In this document: piece by piece, positions 49,665-59,229 of the stretch | How the letters are laid out: the number at the start of each line of letters is the position of its first letter | How positions within the stretch are numbered: the stretch's first letter is position 1 | Assembly: GCA_000711775.1 (NCBI GenBank) | Contig: ARYC01000157.1 | Location: 1 to 64,000, forward strand | DNA from: Oxytricha trifallax | Taxonomy: Eukaryota > Ciliophora > Spirotrichea > Sporadotrichida > Oxytrichidae | Direction: 5' to 3' | Length of the DNA: 64,000 nt | The notes under the pieces: model-generated | Databases searched by the model: none | Seen by the model: the letters and a program-made list of their open reading frames with translations, nothing else | Told to the model about the DNA's origin: nothing | Program-made: the position numbers and the translations under genes

Positions 49665-51112
49665 ATGGCGGTCAACTTAAATCGTAGAGCGGCACTTTTA
49701 GGAGCAGGTCAATCAATGCTCAACTTTGGCTCCACTAAAAAGCCTGAAATCATTTATGTTGAGAGGGAGGTAGAGCTAAGAGCTCTTGAATTTGAAGCAG
49801 AGGTTTTTATCATAGAAGTATTAAACCAGAGGGAGAGCGCAGAGATAGGGGTTTAAACTTAAATTGATTATGTTGAGGAGCTAAAAGAACAGCAACCAAT
49901 CGAAAAGATAAAAACATATTAATGTGAAGACTGCTAGAATCATTTCTCAACTGAACAAAGCTTGAAGAGACACCTTAAAGAGGTACACTCTGGCAAAGCC
50001 AAGATCTATTTCAAGCATGAAAAGGTAGATGGTAGGTATTAGTGTACGACATGCATGAAATCATATACTCACTCAGCTAAAGTTAAAAGGCATATGCAAA
50101 AGCATCACCTCAGTGAGTTCTTGATTGAAGATTAAGAGACTAAAAAACTAGTGCCAGCTAAAAGAAAATCTAATACTCTTGAGTCATAAAGAGAGCAGCA
50201 AGAGAGACTCAAGAGACAGAAGCGATATGAATCGATGAACCAGCCAGCTGGTAATACAATTTTAGCATGCTTCTAAGCGAAGGCTATGAATATACCTGCA
50301 TTAAATGCAGTTGTTCTCAGCACTTGTATTGAAAACTACTTGAATATAAACGTGCCTGCAAAAGCAAAGCTCATAGTAGTTGATGAGTATGCATACAAGG
50401 TGTATCCATTCAGTTATCTTATTAAGAACCAACAGTATTAGAACGAGTTTGCAAATGAATACATGGTACATAAAGAGGCCTAAAGAAAAGACTGCAAGAA
50501 TTTGCTTAAGCTAAATGGTGTTATTTTAAGTTATGGTTTCATCGCATTAAGGCTAAACAAATTTGAGATGACTCTGAGAGACTACCTATATCACAATAGA
50601 TACCCTGATGATTTAAACGATATACTCTCAGATATGATTCAGGGTGTTAAGGAGTTGCATGAACTTGGATATGTTCATAGAGATTTGAAGCCTGAAAACG
50701 TTATGCTAAATCTCTGCCCTTTAGAAGTAGTGGTTATCGATTTCAATAGAGCTTTAAGATAGGAGATTGTCACTTTAGCACAGGTACTTGGTACTCCAGG
50801 TTACTTCCCAATAAGAGAGAAGTGGACTAATGGTTCTGTTTAATGGGATGTTTGGGCAGTAGCAGCAATAATATTAGAAAGTGACATGGAATGTATGTCT
50901 TACTTTGGTACAAAGCATGAAAAATAATCAATAAGTTTGGCTCAGAAACATATAAAGTAAGAAGATGTCTGCTAAGAAATTAAAAGCATAGTAGAGATGA
51001 TAATCGTGAGAGCTCTAACTATCCTCGGTAAACATTAGATGACATACTTGACCCACTTGAGAGAGCAAGGTTCAAAAGATATAATAAAGACAAGCAGATA
51101 AAATTTGTATGA
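49665..51112 (+). CDS. TBE 57-kDa-type zinc-finger/kinase protein (TBE-C), near-intact
   Basis: ATG 49665 (MAVNLNRRAALLGAG) to TGA 51110-51112, ~481 residues, matching the 57-kDa TBE protein. Two C2H2 fingers at ~86-108 (CEDCQNHFSTEQSLKRHLKE) and ~125-147 (CTTCMKSYTHSAKVKRHMQK). Kinase-like domain in the C-terminal half: possible VAIK-like Lys in YAYKVYPF, HRDLKPENVM at ~338, IDFNRAL at ~359 (DFN, not DFG), GTPGYFPIRE, WDVWAVAA. One missing base near 51010 (compare TBE-D) shifts the last ~35 codons; read correctly they give PNYPRQTLDDIL...RFKRYNKDKQIKFV. No glycine-rich loop was recognised, so catalytic status is open. UAR codons throughout at Gln sites. Confidence 0.9.
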
Positions 51113-51251
51113 TTTAAGTAAACTAAAAATCATTAAATAGTCATTAAATTAAGATAAAACCTGCATTTTGTCTACTAACCCCAATAAGACCCCAACTAAA
51201 CCCTACAAATCAAAGCACTTATAAACCTCACTAAGGGGTTTTGGGGTTTTG

Positions 51252-51606
51252 ATTGCCATGTCATCAGCTATTAGAAAACTTTTTAAATCCACATGGATGA
51301 GACTCTTTTCGATAGATCGCTGGAGTACTATCCATAAATCATAAATAGGATTAAAACCTATGGCACAAATGGGATAAAACATTGCTGAGCTTATAAGAAA
51401 TTTAATCTAGAAAGTTCAAATAGATTTGATTCATAGATATAGCTTCAGCCTTTCCATCACCTCCCATGACACTCCTTATCGATGAAATTGACAGAAGGAG
51501 ACAGATTCGCAAGGTTAATTTACCGTCTTGAGATCACTGAATATTAATTAATAACTAATTATTAACTTAAAAGGGCTTGTCCCTTACATATATATTTACA
51601 TATAAA
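51252..51606. other. Unassigned 355-bp segment between TBE-C and element E
   Basis: Moderate GC. A short frame MTLLIDEIDRRRQIRKV at about 51467-51520 is the only coding-like piece. Too little to call a gene. Confidence 0.3.
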
Positions 51607-51910
51607 CCCCAAAACCCCAATAAATATATGCGTGATAAATCTATAAGTTGGTATAGTGATGATTTAATATCGATAAATAGCGAAATTCAAACTTAACAAT
51701 TTAACTTATTATAGGGCCTTCAAAGTGCAGTTTCCAATGATCAGTAATGTGGGAAAAAAGTTTGAATTTTATTTCGGTCCCATACTTTACCATTGGATAG
51801 AGTACAGTCAAAACCCCAAAACCCCTTAGTGAGGTTTATAAGTGCATTGATTTGTAGGGTATAGTTGGGGTTATAATGGGGTTAGTAGAGAAATTAGGCC
51901 AATTTACAAA

Positions 51911-52971
51911 ATGAGAAATAGAATTAGCGAAATTTAGAGTCGATTTATGATGAGTAATATTTAGATTTACTACTTAAGCTTAGGTATGGTACGTGTATTA
52001 ATATAGACTAAGCCAAACCTGTACTAAATTATGCAGCAATAGCAAAGTTATTACGCAAGAGTGCCCAACTGTTAGGTACCACTGCTTGCTAGCTGTTTAG
52101 CATTTTAATTCTGGTTGTTGAACGCATCCTGCAAGAAAACAAAAGTTCTCTCAGGCTCATATTGACTTCCTCTGCGACTCTAAGACTTTGAAGTATTGGG
52201 CACACTTTCCATTAGACTAGCGAGCTGTGATGTTTCATCGCAAGTTTCCCGACATGCGTATCTCACCATAGACTATAGCCAATATTTATAGAAGAAATGG
52301 TATTACTTTAAAAACAATCAACAGAGTGAAGAGAGTAATTGATTTTAAAGTGCCATTTTATAGTAATAATTTAAACTATATATATGATTAAATGCAGAGA
52401 GCTAATACTAATAACATCAAGTTTACACGCTGATGAAGCTGTATTCACCTTCAACACCTTTATAAATAAGTATTGGTATAAGAAGTATGATAATATAGAA
52501 GTCTATGATTAAAAAGTGAAGGTAGTCACCCATGCAATTTCAGCTGGTATAAGTGAAGATTCAGGACGAGAGAGTTATGTTATTCACCCCCGCTCTATTA
52601 AGCGAGAGTAGTATATAGAGTTCCTACACAAGCTCAGAGAGAAGTATAGTAACCAAGAGATCATCCTGTTTGTTGATAACCTCTCAGTTCATAAGACTAA
52701 GGAGTCTAAGAAAGCTTATGAAGAGCTAAACATAACTACTGTATACAACGTTCCTTATAGCCCATAATTTAATGGAATTGAATTCTACTGGAGTTAAATC
52801 AAGACACACTACAAGAAGCTGCTGCTGTATCATCTTATGCATGACTTGCCCATCGATACAGTAGACTTAATTCAAAGCAGCTGTAAGAGAGTGAGCGTAG
52901 ATAAGACAACAGTCTGTGCGAGAGAGGGAAGAATGAATGTTTATAAATAAGTATTAGATATAAATGAATGA
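51911..52971 (+). pseudogene. TBE transposase (42-kDa type), TBE-D, frameshifted, catalytic triad codons retained
   Basis: ATG 51911 to TGA 52969-52971. Compared with TBE-C, single-base losses near 51922 and 52064 and a two-base loss near 52425 break the N-terminal half. From there to the end it is open: LFVDNLSVHKTKESKKAYEE, YSPQFNGIEFYWSQIKTHYK, YHLMHDLPIDTVDLIQSS. Unlike B and C it keeps the Glu codon (GAA at 52780-52782). Confidence 0.88.
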
Positions 52972-52977
52972 ATAAGT

Positions 52978-53766
52978 TCACATATTAAACTAACCCATAA
53001 AGGGGTTTGGATTCTCTTTCTTCTCCTCTTCTTATGGCTTGCTTGGGGCCATATTTCTTCTCTTAGTGCCAGCTCCTGCATCTATGTTCATTTCATCTGG
53101 TTTTTAGACATCTTTATAAAGCCTCTTGCTCACCTCATAAATTGTCTACGACTTTCTTTCTCTGTGAACCTTTGCATGCTGTTTCATAAGATATATACCA
53201 GTGCCAGATTTTCCTACAAAGTTATATGTCAAAGCTTACTTGAAAGATAAGGATGCTTCTTAAGTTCCTCTAGCCAAGCTGAGCTTATTAGAATGCCTTG
53301 CTTTTTCTAGTCTTCAGGAGAGATAGAATATCGTTGCTTATGTGCTTCTTCAATTATTTCTCTGAGATACTCCTCTTTTATTGTACCAAGAACACCAAAG
53401 AAAAAGTTCCTCTCCGGTAGTTTATTAGAGAGTGGTGTCTTGGTAGGAAGGAAAACTACCACTCCTCATCTTACATGGCATCCTCATAAAGATTAGTGAC
53501 TGAAATCTCAGAGTAGTTGGGAATTTCTATTAATTTAATCTCTTTATTTTTAAAAGCCTTCCTCTCCTCGCAAAGTATTGCTTTCAAGAATGAAATTTTG
53601 GTACCTTCCATCGTTGGAAGGAATAATCCAACTGTTTAAGATGTTAATAGTCGTCAAGTTATCTTACCATGTAAAGTTAGATATGATAGAGATCTTACAT
53701 ACTTCTGAATCTTGAGATCATTTCTTGAGCCTCGACTCTTTTCATTTGATCATTGAGTGATTCCAT
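52978..53766 (-). pseudogene. TBE 22-kDa-type gene (TBE-D), frameshifted, 26-nt intron
   Basis: ATG 53766 (MESLNDQMKRVEAQEMISRF) to TGA 52980-52978. Intron 53214-53239; splicing gives HPYLS joined to RKSGTGIYLMKQHAKVHRER. Length after splicing is not divisible by three, and exon 1 differs from TBE-C by indels (near 53465 and 53640-53700). Convergent with the transposase (stops 6 bp apart). Confidence 0.85.
53214..53239 (-). other. 26-nt intron in TBE-D 22-kDa-type gene
   Basis: Minus strand GTAAGCTTTGACA...TTTGTAG at the conserved position. Confidence 0.85.
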
Positions 53767-54331
53767 CTTTGTTCCTCTTCCTATTAATGAATTTCAAATT
53801 ATAATTTATAGACTTCTGGATACTATTGTTTAAAAACTTACTATTAAATATGGGCATCTTATAGGAGGTCAACCCTGTAAACATACGTGGAGAAAGTTCG
53901 CAGAAGCTGCAACAAACTTCAGAGATGGAGCTCCATTTTTATCAATTTAGTTCCATTAAATTAGTACTAAATTTGTTTAAATTCAATTAGTACCGGTACT
54001 AAATCCGTTTAAGTTTAATTGGTACCAATTTAACAGTACCAAAACTTAATTAGTACCTAGTTTTAATCCAGTGAGGTTTAAATGGAAAAGTTCCAATCTG
54101 GTTTAAAACTTAATTGGTACCAGTCCAACCTAAACGTTATCTGAGTTGGTACCAGAATCAAAATTATTAAGAGTAAAATTACGAAAATTATACTTATAAA
54201 CTGAGTATAAATATGAAGTCTTAGAGCTTAGATCAAACCATCATTAATGCTGTTGCAACTCCTATATAGTCCAGATATAGCTATAGAGGTTTTAAGAGCT
54301 TTATAATAGAAACTTAAATTTGAATTTAAAC
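53767..54331. promoter_or_regulatory. Divergent promoter region of TBE-D
   Basis: Same TTAATTGGTACC / TTAATTAGTACC array as TBE-C, at about 53960-54160, with a few substitutions. Confidence 0.5.
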
Positions 54332-55776
54332 ATGGCGGTCAACTTAAATCGTAGAGCGGCACTTTTAGGAGCAGGTCAATCAATGCTCAACTTTGGCTCC
54401 ACTAAAAAGCCTGAAATAATTTATGCTGAGAGGGAGGTAGAGCTAAGACCTCTTGAATTTGAAGCAGAGAATTTTATCATAGAAGTATTAAACCAGAGGG
54501 AGAGCGCAGAGATAGGGGTTTAAACTTAAATTGATTATGTTGAGGAGCTAAAAGAACAGCAACCAATAGAAAAGATAAAAATATATTAATGTGAAGACTG
54601 CTAGAATCATTTCTCAACTGAACAAAGCTTGAAGAGACACCTTAAAGAGGCACACTCTGGCAAAGCCAAGATCTATTTCAAGCATGATAAGGTAGATGGT
54701 AGGTATTAGTGTACGACATGCATGAAATCATATACTCACTCAGCTAAAGTTAAAAGGCATAGCAAAAGCATCACCTCAGTGAGTTCTTGATTGAAGATTA
54801 AGAGACTAAGAAACTATGCCAGCTAAAAGAAAATCTAATACTCTTGAGTCATAAAGAGAGCAGCAAGAGAGACTCAAGAGACAGAAGCGATATGAATCGA
54901 TGAACCAGCCAGCTGGTAATACAATTTTAGCATGCTTCTAAGCGAAGGCTATGAATATACCTGCATTAAATGCAGTTGTTCTCAGCACTTGTATTGAAAA
55001 CTACTTGAATATAAACGTGCCTGCAAAAGCAAAGCTCATAGTAGTTGATGAGTATGCATACAAGGTGTATCCATTCAGTTATCTTATTAAGAACCAACAG
55101 TATTAGAACGAGTTTGCAAATGAATACATGGTACATAAAGAGGCCTAAAGAAAAGACTGCAAGAATTTGCTTAAGCTAAATGGTGTTATTTTAAGTTATG
55201 GTTTCATCGCATTAAGGCTAAACAAATTTGAGATGACTCTGAAGACTACCTATATCACAATAGATACCCTGATGATTTAAACGATATACTCTCAGATATG
55301 ATTCAGGGTGTTAAGGGTTGCATGAACTTCGATATGTTCATAGAGATTTGAAGCCTGAAAACGTTATGCTAAATCTCTGCCCTTTAGAAGTAGTGGTTAT
55401 AGATTTCAATAGAGCTTTAAGATAGGAGATTGTCACTTTAGCACAGGTACTTGGTACTCCAGGTTACTTCCCAATAAGAGAGAAGCGGACTAATGGTTCT
55501 CTTTAATGGGATGTTTGGGCAGTAGCAGCAATAATATTAGAAAGTGACATGGAATGTATGTCTTACTTTGGCACAAAGCAAGAAAAATAATCAATAAGTT
55601 TGGCTCAGAAACATATAAAGTAAGAAGATGTCTGCTAAGAAATTAAAAGCATAGTAGAGATGATAATCGTGAGAGCTCCTAACTATCCTCGGTAAACATT
55701 AGATGACATACTAGAACAACTAAAAACAGCAAGATTCAAAAGATATAACAAAGACAAGCAGATAAAATGTGTATGA
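54332..55776 (+). pseudogene. TBE 57-kDa-type zinc-finger/kinase gene (TBE-D), several 1-nt losses
   Basis: ATG 54332 to TGA 55774-55776. Relative to TBE-C there are single-base losses near 54761 (in finger 2), 54816, 55242 (before the kinase DYLYHNR) and 55315. The C-terminal end is the complete version (APNYPRQTLDDILEQLKTAR, FKRYNKDKQIKCV). All lesions are 1-nt deletions, so sequencing error is a possible cause. Confidence 0.88.
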
Positions 55777-55915
55777 GTTAAGCAAAATAAAAATCATTAA
55801 ATATTCATTAAATTCAGATAAAACCTGCATTTTGTCTACTAACCCCAATAAGACCCCAACTATACCCTACAAATCAAAGCACTTATAAACCTCACTAAGG
55901 GGTTTTGGGGTTTTG

Positions 55916-56786
55916 AATGTACAGCTTCCTCTATTAATAAAATCAAGATAGCATAGTTACTAATACAAATTGAGTCATAAGAACATCAAAATTATAGAGT
56001 GTTAAGCTAGTCGATTTCAAGCTTGTAAAAAGCTAAGTTTGTATAGTTAACTTAGTCTACGACTAGTCTTAGTCGAACCAAGATTTCGAGAGATTTTCTA
56101 CCTAACCAGCTACTGCTGCTACTAATAATAATGAAAGTATGATTCTAAATTTGCAGTGTAAGAATCCTCTGGTTACTTGAAAATCCAGCATAAATTGTTG
56201 ATCGAAGAATCAAGAACGACTAAGACGGATCTGGAGTTTTTGGAAAATTTGTTGTCCATTTATGATTCTGATCGACTAGTTTTTTACTAACCTCAAAAAA
56301 TCTAAAACCTCTCAAGTCGAGGTCTAAATCTCCAGGAATTTGCAGAGGACCACTCGATTTGATGTTGCTCTTGGTGGACACTCTTTAGCTTGAAAGTTGA
56401 GTGATGTTTGTTACAGTCTGAGTAAGGGGATTCAAGAGTTATTTTAGAATCTTTAAAAGACTAGAGAAGTGGTTCAACGACTAGAGGACTAAGATCAGAA
56501 TAATTTTCGACTAGCTAGTCATTTATATACACTCCGACTACTAAACTAGTCATGGAATCATTCGGGTAGTCGAATCGATTAGTAAGAAGCGAGGAGCTTA
56601 TGGGTAGATTCAGATCGAAGTAAAACCTCTACAAGCACCTAACCACTCACTGTAAGATTCAAGTGCTGTTCCTTACTTTGTATAGTGAACATCTTTCTGC
56701 CACCACTGGCTTCGACTAAGGTGGCCTTCCTGAAAACATTACTAAATAATACCAAGAAGTCTCTCAGGTAAAACCAGGTTAATAGA
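55916..56786. other. Element E region upstream of its 22-kDa-type gene
   Basis: Rich in CGACTA/TAGTCG and GACTAGTC. The frame of the downstream gene is open without stop from about 56393 and over 56650-56786 resembles the TBE protein N-terminus (NIFLPPLASTKVAFLKTLLN against VVGFLANDGRYQNFISRAIL in TBE-B), so the true start or an upstream exon probably lies here. No trace of the zinc-finger/kinase gene. Confidence 0.5.
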
Positions 56787-57345
56787 ATGGTCGTGTCTCA
56801 CTACCAAGAGCTCTCAGTCAAGAAACTCTACCAGGATGTTATGGGTGATGAAGTCGTATAGCAGTACCTTCCAGAACTTGAGTTGAACTCAGGTAAACTA
56901 CCAGATAGAGACTTTTTCTTTGGTGTTCTGGGAACAGTCAAAGCAGACTACCTAAGGCAAATCATCGACCATGCTAATACTGTGAGGTATAATAAGGGGT
57001 AAGACTAGAACGAGACTGATAAGATCGAGATCTCTGACGACTGGTTGGGTGAGCTCATGAAGCATCCTTTCGTTTCAAGTAAGATTTCTATGACTAACTT
57101 ATGTAGAGAAACCTGGCAAGGCTATCTATCTAATGAAGAAGAATGCAAGAACAGTCAGAGAGAAGATAGATCATATATAGTATGAGTTAGGTAAACGACT
57201 AAGCAATCGCATCATACCTCACGACTAAGACTAGAATCGCTTCTCGAACGTGACTAAGAGAAAGAGGATGCCAGACGGCAGCATGCTCATGATGGAACAA
57301 TAACAGAGAACACCTAACAAGAGCATGATGATAACTGGAATGTGA
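56787..57345 (+). CDS. Element E 22-kDa-type protein, intact with 28-nt intron
   Basis: From ATG 56787 (MVVSHYQELSVKKLYQDVMG) through an intron at 57079-57106 to TGA 57343-57345: 531 coding nt, 176 residues, no stop. Alignable with the TBE gene: SVKKLYQDVMGDEVVQQYLP against SVTNLYDDAMNDPEVSLYLP, KLPDRDFFFGVLGTVKADYL against KLPERNYFFGILATIKGDYL, KKPGKAIYLMKK against KKSGTGVFLMKE. C-terminus basic (TKRKRMPDGSMLMMEQQQ). No ATG is in frame upstream although the frame is open and similar to TBE, so the first exon may be elsewhere. Stop codons of this gene and the transposase are 15 bp apart, as in TBEs. Confidence 0.82.
57079..57106 (+). other. 28-nt intron in element E 22-kDa-type gene
   Basis: GTAAGATTTCTATGA...TTATGTAG; same position as the 26-nt TBE introns (after ..SSK/..FVS and before KKPGKA), showing the intron predates divergence of E and the TBEs. 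Confidence 0.85.
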
Positions 57346-57360
57346 TTTAAATTAAACTAA

Positions 57361-58400
57361 TCATAACTTAATACTCATAATCTGCGTCTCGCCATATTTG
57401 GCTTAATTTCTAATGTAGTCTTAGTCGACCGACTAGATCGACTTCTCTATAAGTAATTTGATGTCTAGTCGTAGTCCCTTCAGTAGTATACTTAGCATCT
57501 CTTTCTTGTAGCTCTGCTTGATTGTAAAGAAGGTGCTCTCGATTCCATTATACTCAGGGGAGTAAGGGATACTGTATATGGGGATGATATCCAGTCGCTC
57601 ATACTCCTTCTTTACAAGGATTGACTTGTGTACCTGCAGGTTATCCATGAATATGGCTAGTCGACGATCCTTATACTTCTCTTTCAACTGCTGCATGAAT
57701 AGAATGAACTAGTCCTACTTAATTGATCCCTTATTAATAATGTAGTCTTCGAGTCCCTTGTCAGTTGATATAGCGCCAAGAAGCGCAAACACTCCGAAGT
57801 CATGTCTCTTGTCTGGGAATCTTATATTCTCTCCATAAGGTGCCCAGGTTCTATTGAGGCGAGTTGAGGAAGTGAATACAGTCTCATCAATGAATATGAT
57901 CTTCGATCCCAGTTGCAGCTCTCTCATATACTTAGTCTTCATTTCGATTTTAAGACTAGCTAGTCTTTGTGGATCGACTAGCTCCACCTCCTTCCTTAGT
58001 CGTATGCTCTTGAATCTTACTTAAGCGCGCTTGTATAGTCTCCTCAAGTGAGTGACACTGATTCGCACTTCTGGGAACTACCTGTGGAACATTATACACC
58101 TCTCTCTCAAACTCATTCCTGCTTGAGTGTGCAGTGTTTCACTGCTGGTGAGGAAGTTAATATGACTAAGGTTGATTTAATCTCACGACTAGTCTTAGTC
58201 GATAACCCATTCCTGAAAAATTACTTCGACTACCTGTGCAGCTTGACAAAATTTGTGTATGAGACCCCAAAGAACTTTGCTATTGCACTCAGATTCACCA
58301 GTGGTCGTAGATTAGATGTTGGATTTCAGTTGCCATAACGTATGAGTAGGAAGGTTTCAAAGTCGATCTGTGGTTTGAGTTTGACTACTCTCAACTAAAT
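57361..58400 (-). pseudogene. Element E DDE transposase, N-terminus broken, catalytic core intact
   Basis: TGA at 57363-57361. The core is open from about 58182: FLTSSETLHTQAGMSLREVC, RIMFHRQFPEVRISVTHLRR (MFHRQFPE is identical to TBE-B), IIFIDETVFTSSTRLNRTWA (first Asp), LAIFMDNLQVHKS (second Asp), YSPEYNGIESTFFTIKQSYK (Glu retained). An in-frame TAG at 57717-57715 is Gln, as expected. The N-terminal part lies in another frame (58335-58180: NLSAIAKFFGVSYTNFVKLH, RQSKQFFRNG) matching AAIAKLLRKSASTVRYH of TBE, with a TGA near 58327 and a frame change near 58175; a small intron is possible but no good splice pair was found. IS630/Tc1-type family by motif. Confidence 0.82.
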
Positions 58401-58998
58401 GACTAGAGTTAACACTAATAATAATAGAGTGATTTGAATTTGAAACTAGTCATATGATAAGTCTGTTGATATTTGATTCAATTTTAATCATTGCAACTAT
58501 ACTTACCTGCAATGAGTGAAAGCTGTTCCAAGTCACCATAAACCACCAATGGTGGAGGGTGTTGATGGTTTGAAGATTCATTATTAGTATTAGTGCTATG
58601 TACATTGATAGTCGACCATTCGACTACCTACGACTAAGTCATGATCAATATACTTACAAGACTACCTAGTCATACTAGTCTGCACTTAGTCGCCTCCTTC
58701 AATCTTAAGTTTAAGACAAATGATTATAACTGTGGTTGATTAGATTGATTAATAGTTAAGTTAAATTTAAAAGTTAATAGTAGTAATCAAGACTTAATCA
58801 CAAACCACCTAAATGAACAATGGTGAAGGGTAGTTGTATACTCTGACTTTCATGTTCAGACTAGTCACGACTACTCTCAATCAACCTAGTCTTCGACTAT
58901 AGTCCTTATTAATAGTCGCTTAGTCGCATTTTCGCATTAATAAACGTGTGTCAATTCACTATCAACTCATAGACTAAGCATGAATTGGGGTTTTGGGG
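58401..58998. other. Element E terminal region, motif-rich, noncoding
   Basis: About 600 bp between the transposase and the right end; TBEs have only ~80 bp here. It carries many TAGTCG/CGACTA hexamers (58600-58680, 58860-58940) and two copies of an ACCACC...AATG-GTG-AGGGT-type stretch (58535-58565 and 58795-58830). No frame supported. Confidence 0.5.
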
Positions 58999-59229
58999 TA
59001 ATGTTGGAATCTCGATTATTTAATTATAATTTATTCATTTGGAAATTTATCTTCTTAATTATTGATCAATTCTATGAAAATCAAGCAATATATTAAAATT
59101 GTGTAGATGTTAATCTTTTAATTATTAAATAGTTAACTTGAACTAGATGTAAAAACTATATAATTTATAAATCAATGCCACTTTCACAAATTCTTTGTCT
59201 CCTTAAATATGCTAATTAACCAATTTTAA
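58999..59229. other. AT-rich flank
   Basis: A/T-dominated DNA after element E; nothing recognised. Confidence 0.4.

Larger units (their letters stand above)
47127..51251 (+). mobile_element. TBE-C, complete telomere-bearing element
   Basis: 4125 bp from CAAACCCCAAAACCCC (one A short) to GGGGTTTTGGGGTTTTG. Same gene order as TBE-B. Nearly identical to TBE-D, clearly different from A/B in N-terminal kinase-gene sequence and in the promoter repeats, so C and D are a separate subfamily. Flanks are AAT (left) and ATT (right); no matching duplication. Confidence 0.95.
51809..55915 (+). mobile_element. TBE-D, complete telomere-bearing element nested in element E
   Basis: 4107 bp from CAAAACCCCAAAACCCC to GGGGTTTTGGGGTTTTG; nearly identical to TBE-C over its length. 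All three genes present. Flanks are AGT (left) and AAT (right); outside these GTACAG occurs on both sides (51802-51807 and 55919-55924). Confidence 0.95.
51607..58998 (-). mobile_element. Element E: divergent TBE-like transposon, split by TBE-D
   Basis: Left end CCCCAAAACCCCAAT at 51607; right end ATTGGGGTTTTGGGG at 58998. Beyond the telomeric block the ends still match as inverted repeats over ~40 bp (ATGCGTGATAAATCTATAAG against ATGCTTAGTCTATGAG, and GTTGGTATAGTG against GTTGATAGTG). TBE-D (51809-55915) interrupts it; about 3.3 kb of its own sequence remains. It encodes a 22-kDa-type gene (+) converging on a DDE transposase (-), i.e. TBE order in reverse, but no zinc-finger/kinase gene is visible. 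The hexamer TAGTCG/CGACTA is hugely over-represented. Its proteins are only distantly similar to TBE A-D. Confidence 0.8.

Noticed and set aside
58048-58338. Plus-strand 96-codon frame (MSDTDSHFWELP...)
   Set aside because: It lies antisense to the element E transposase, whose conserved motifs (MFHRQFPE, AIAKFFG) are read from the minus strand across the same bases.
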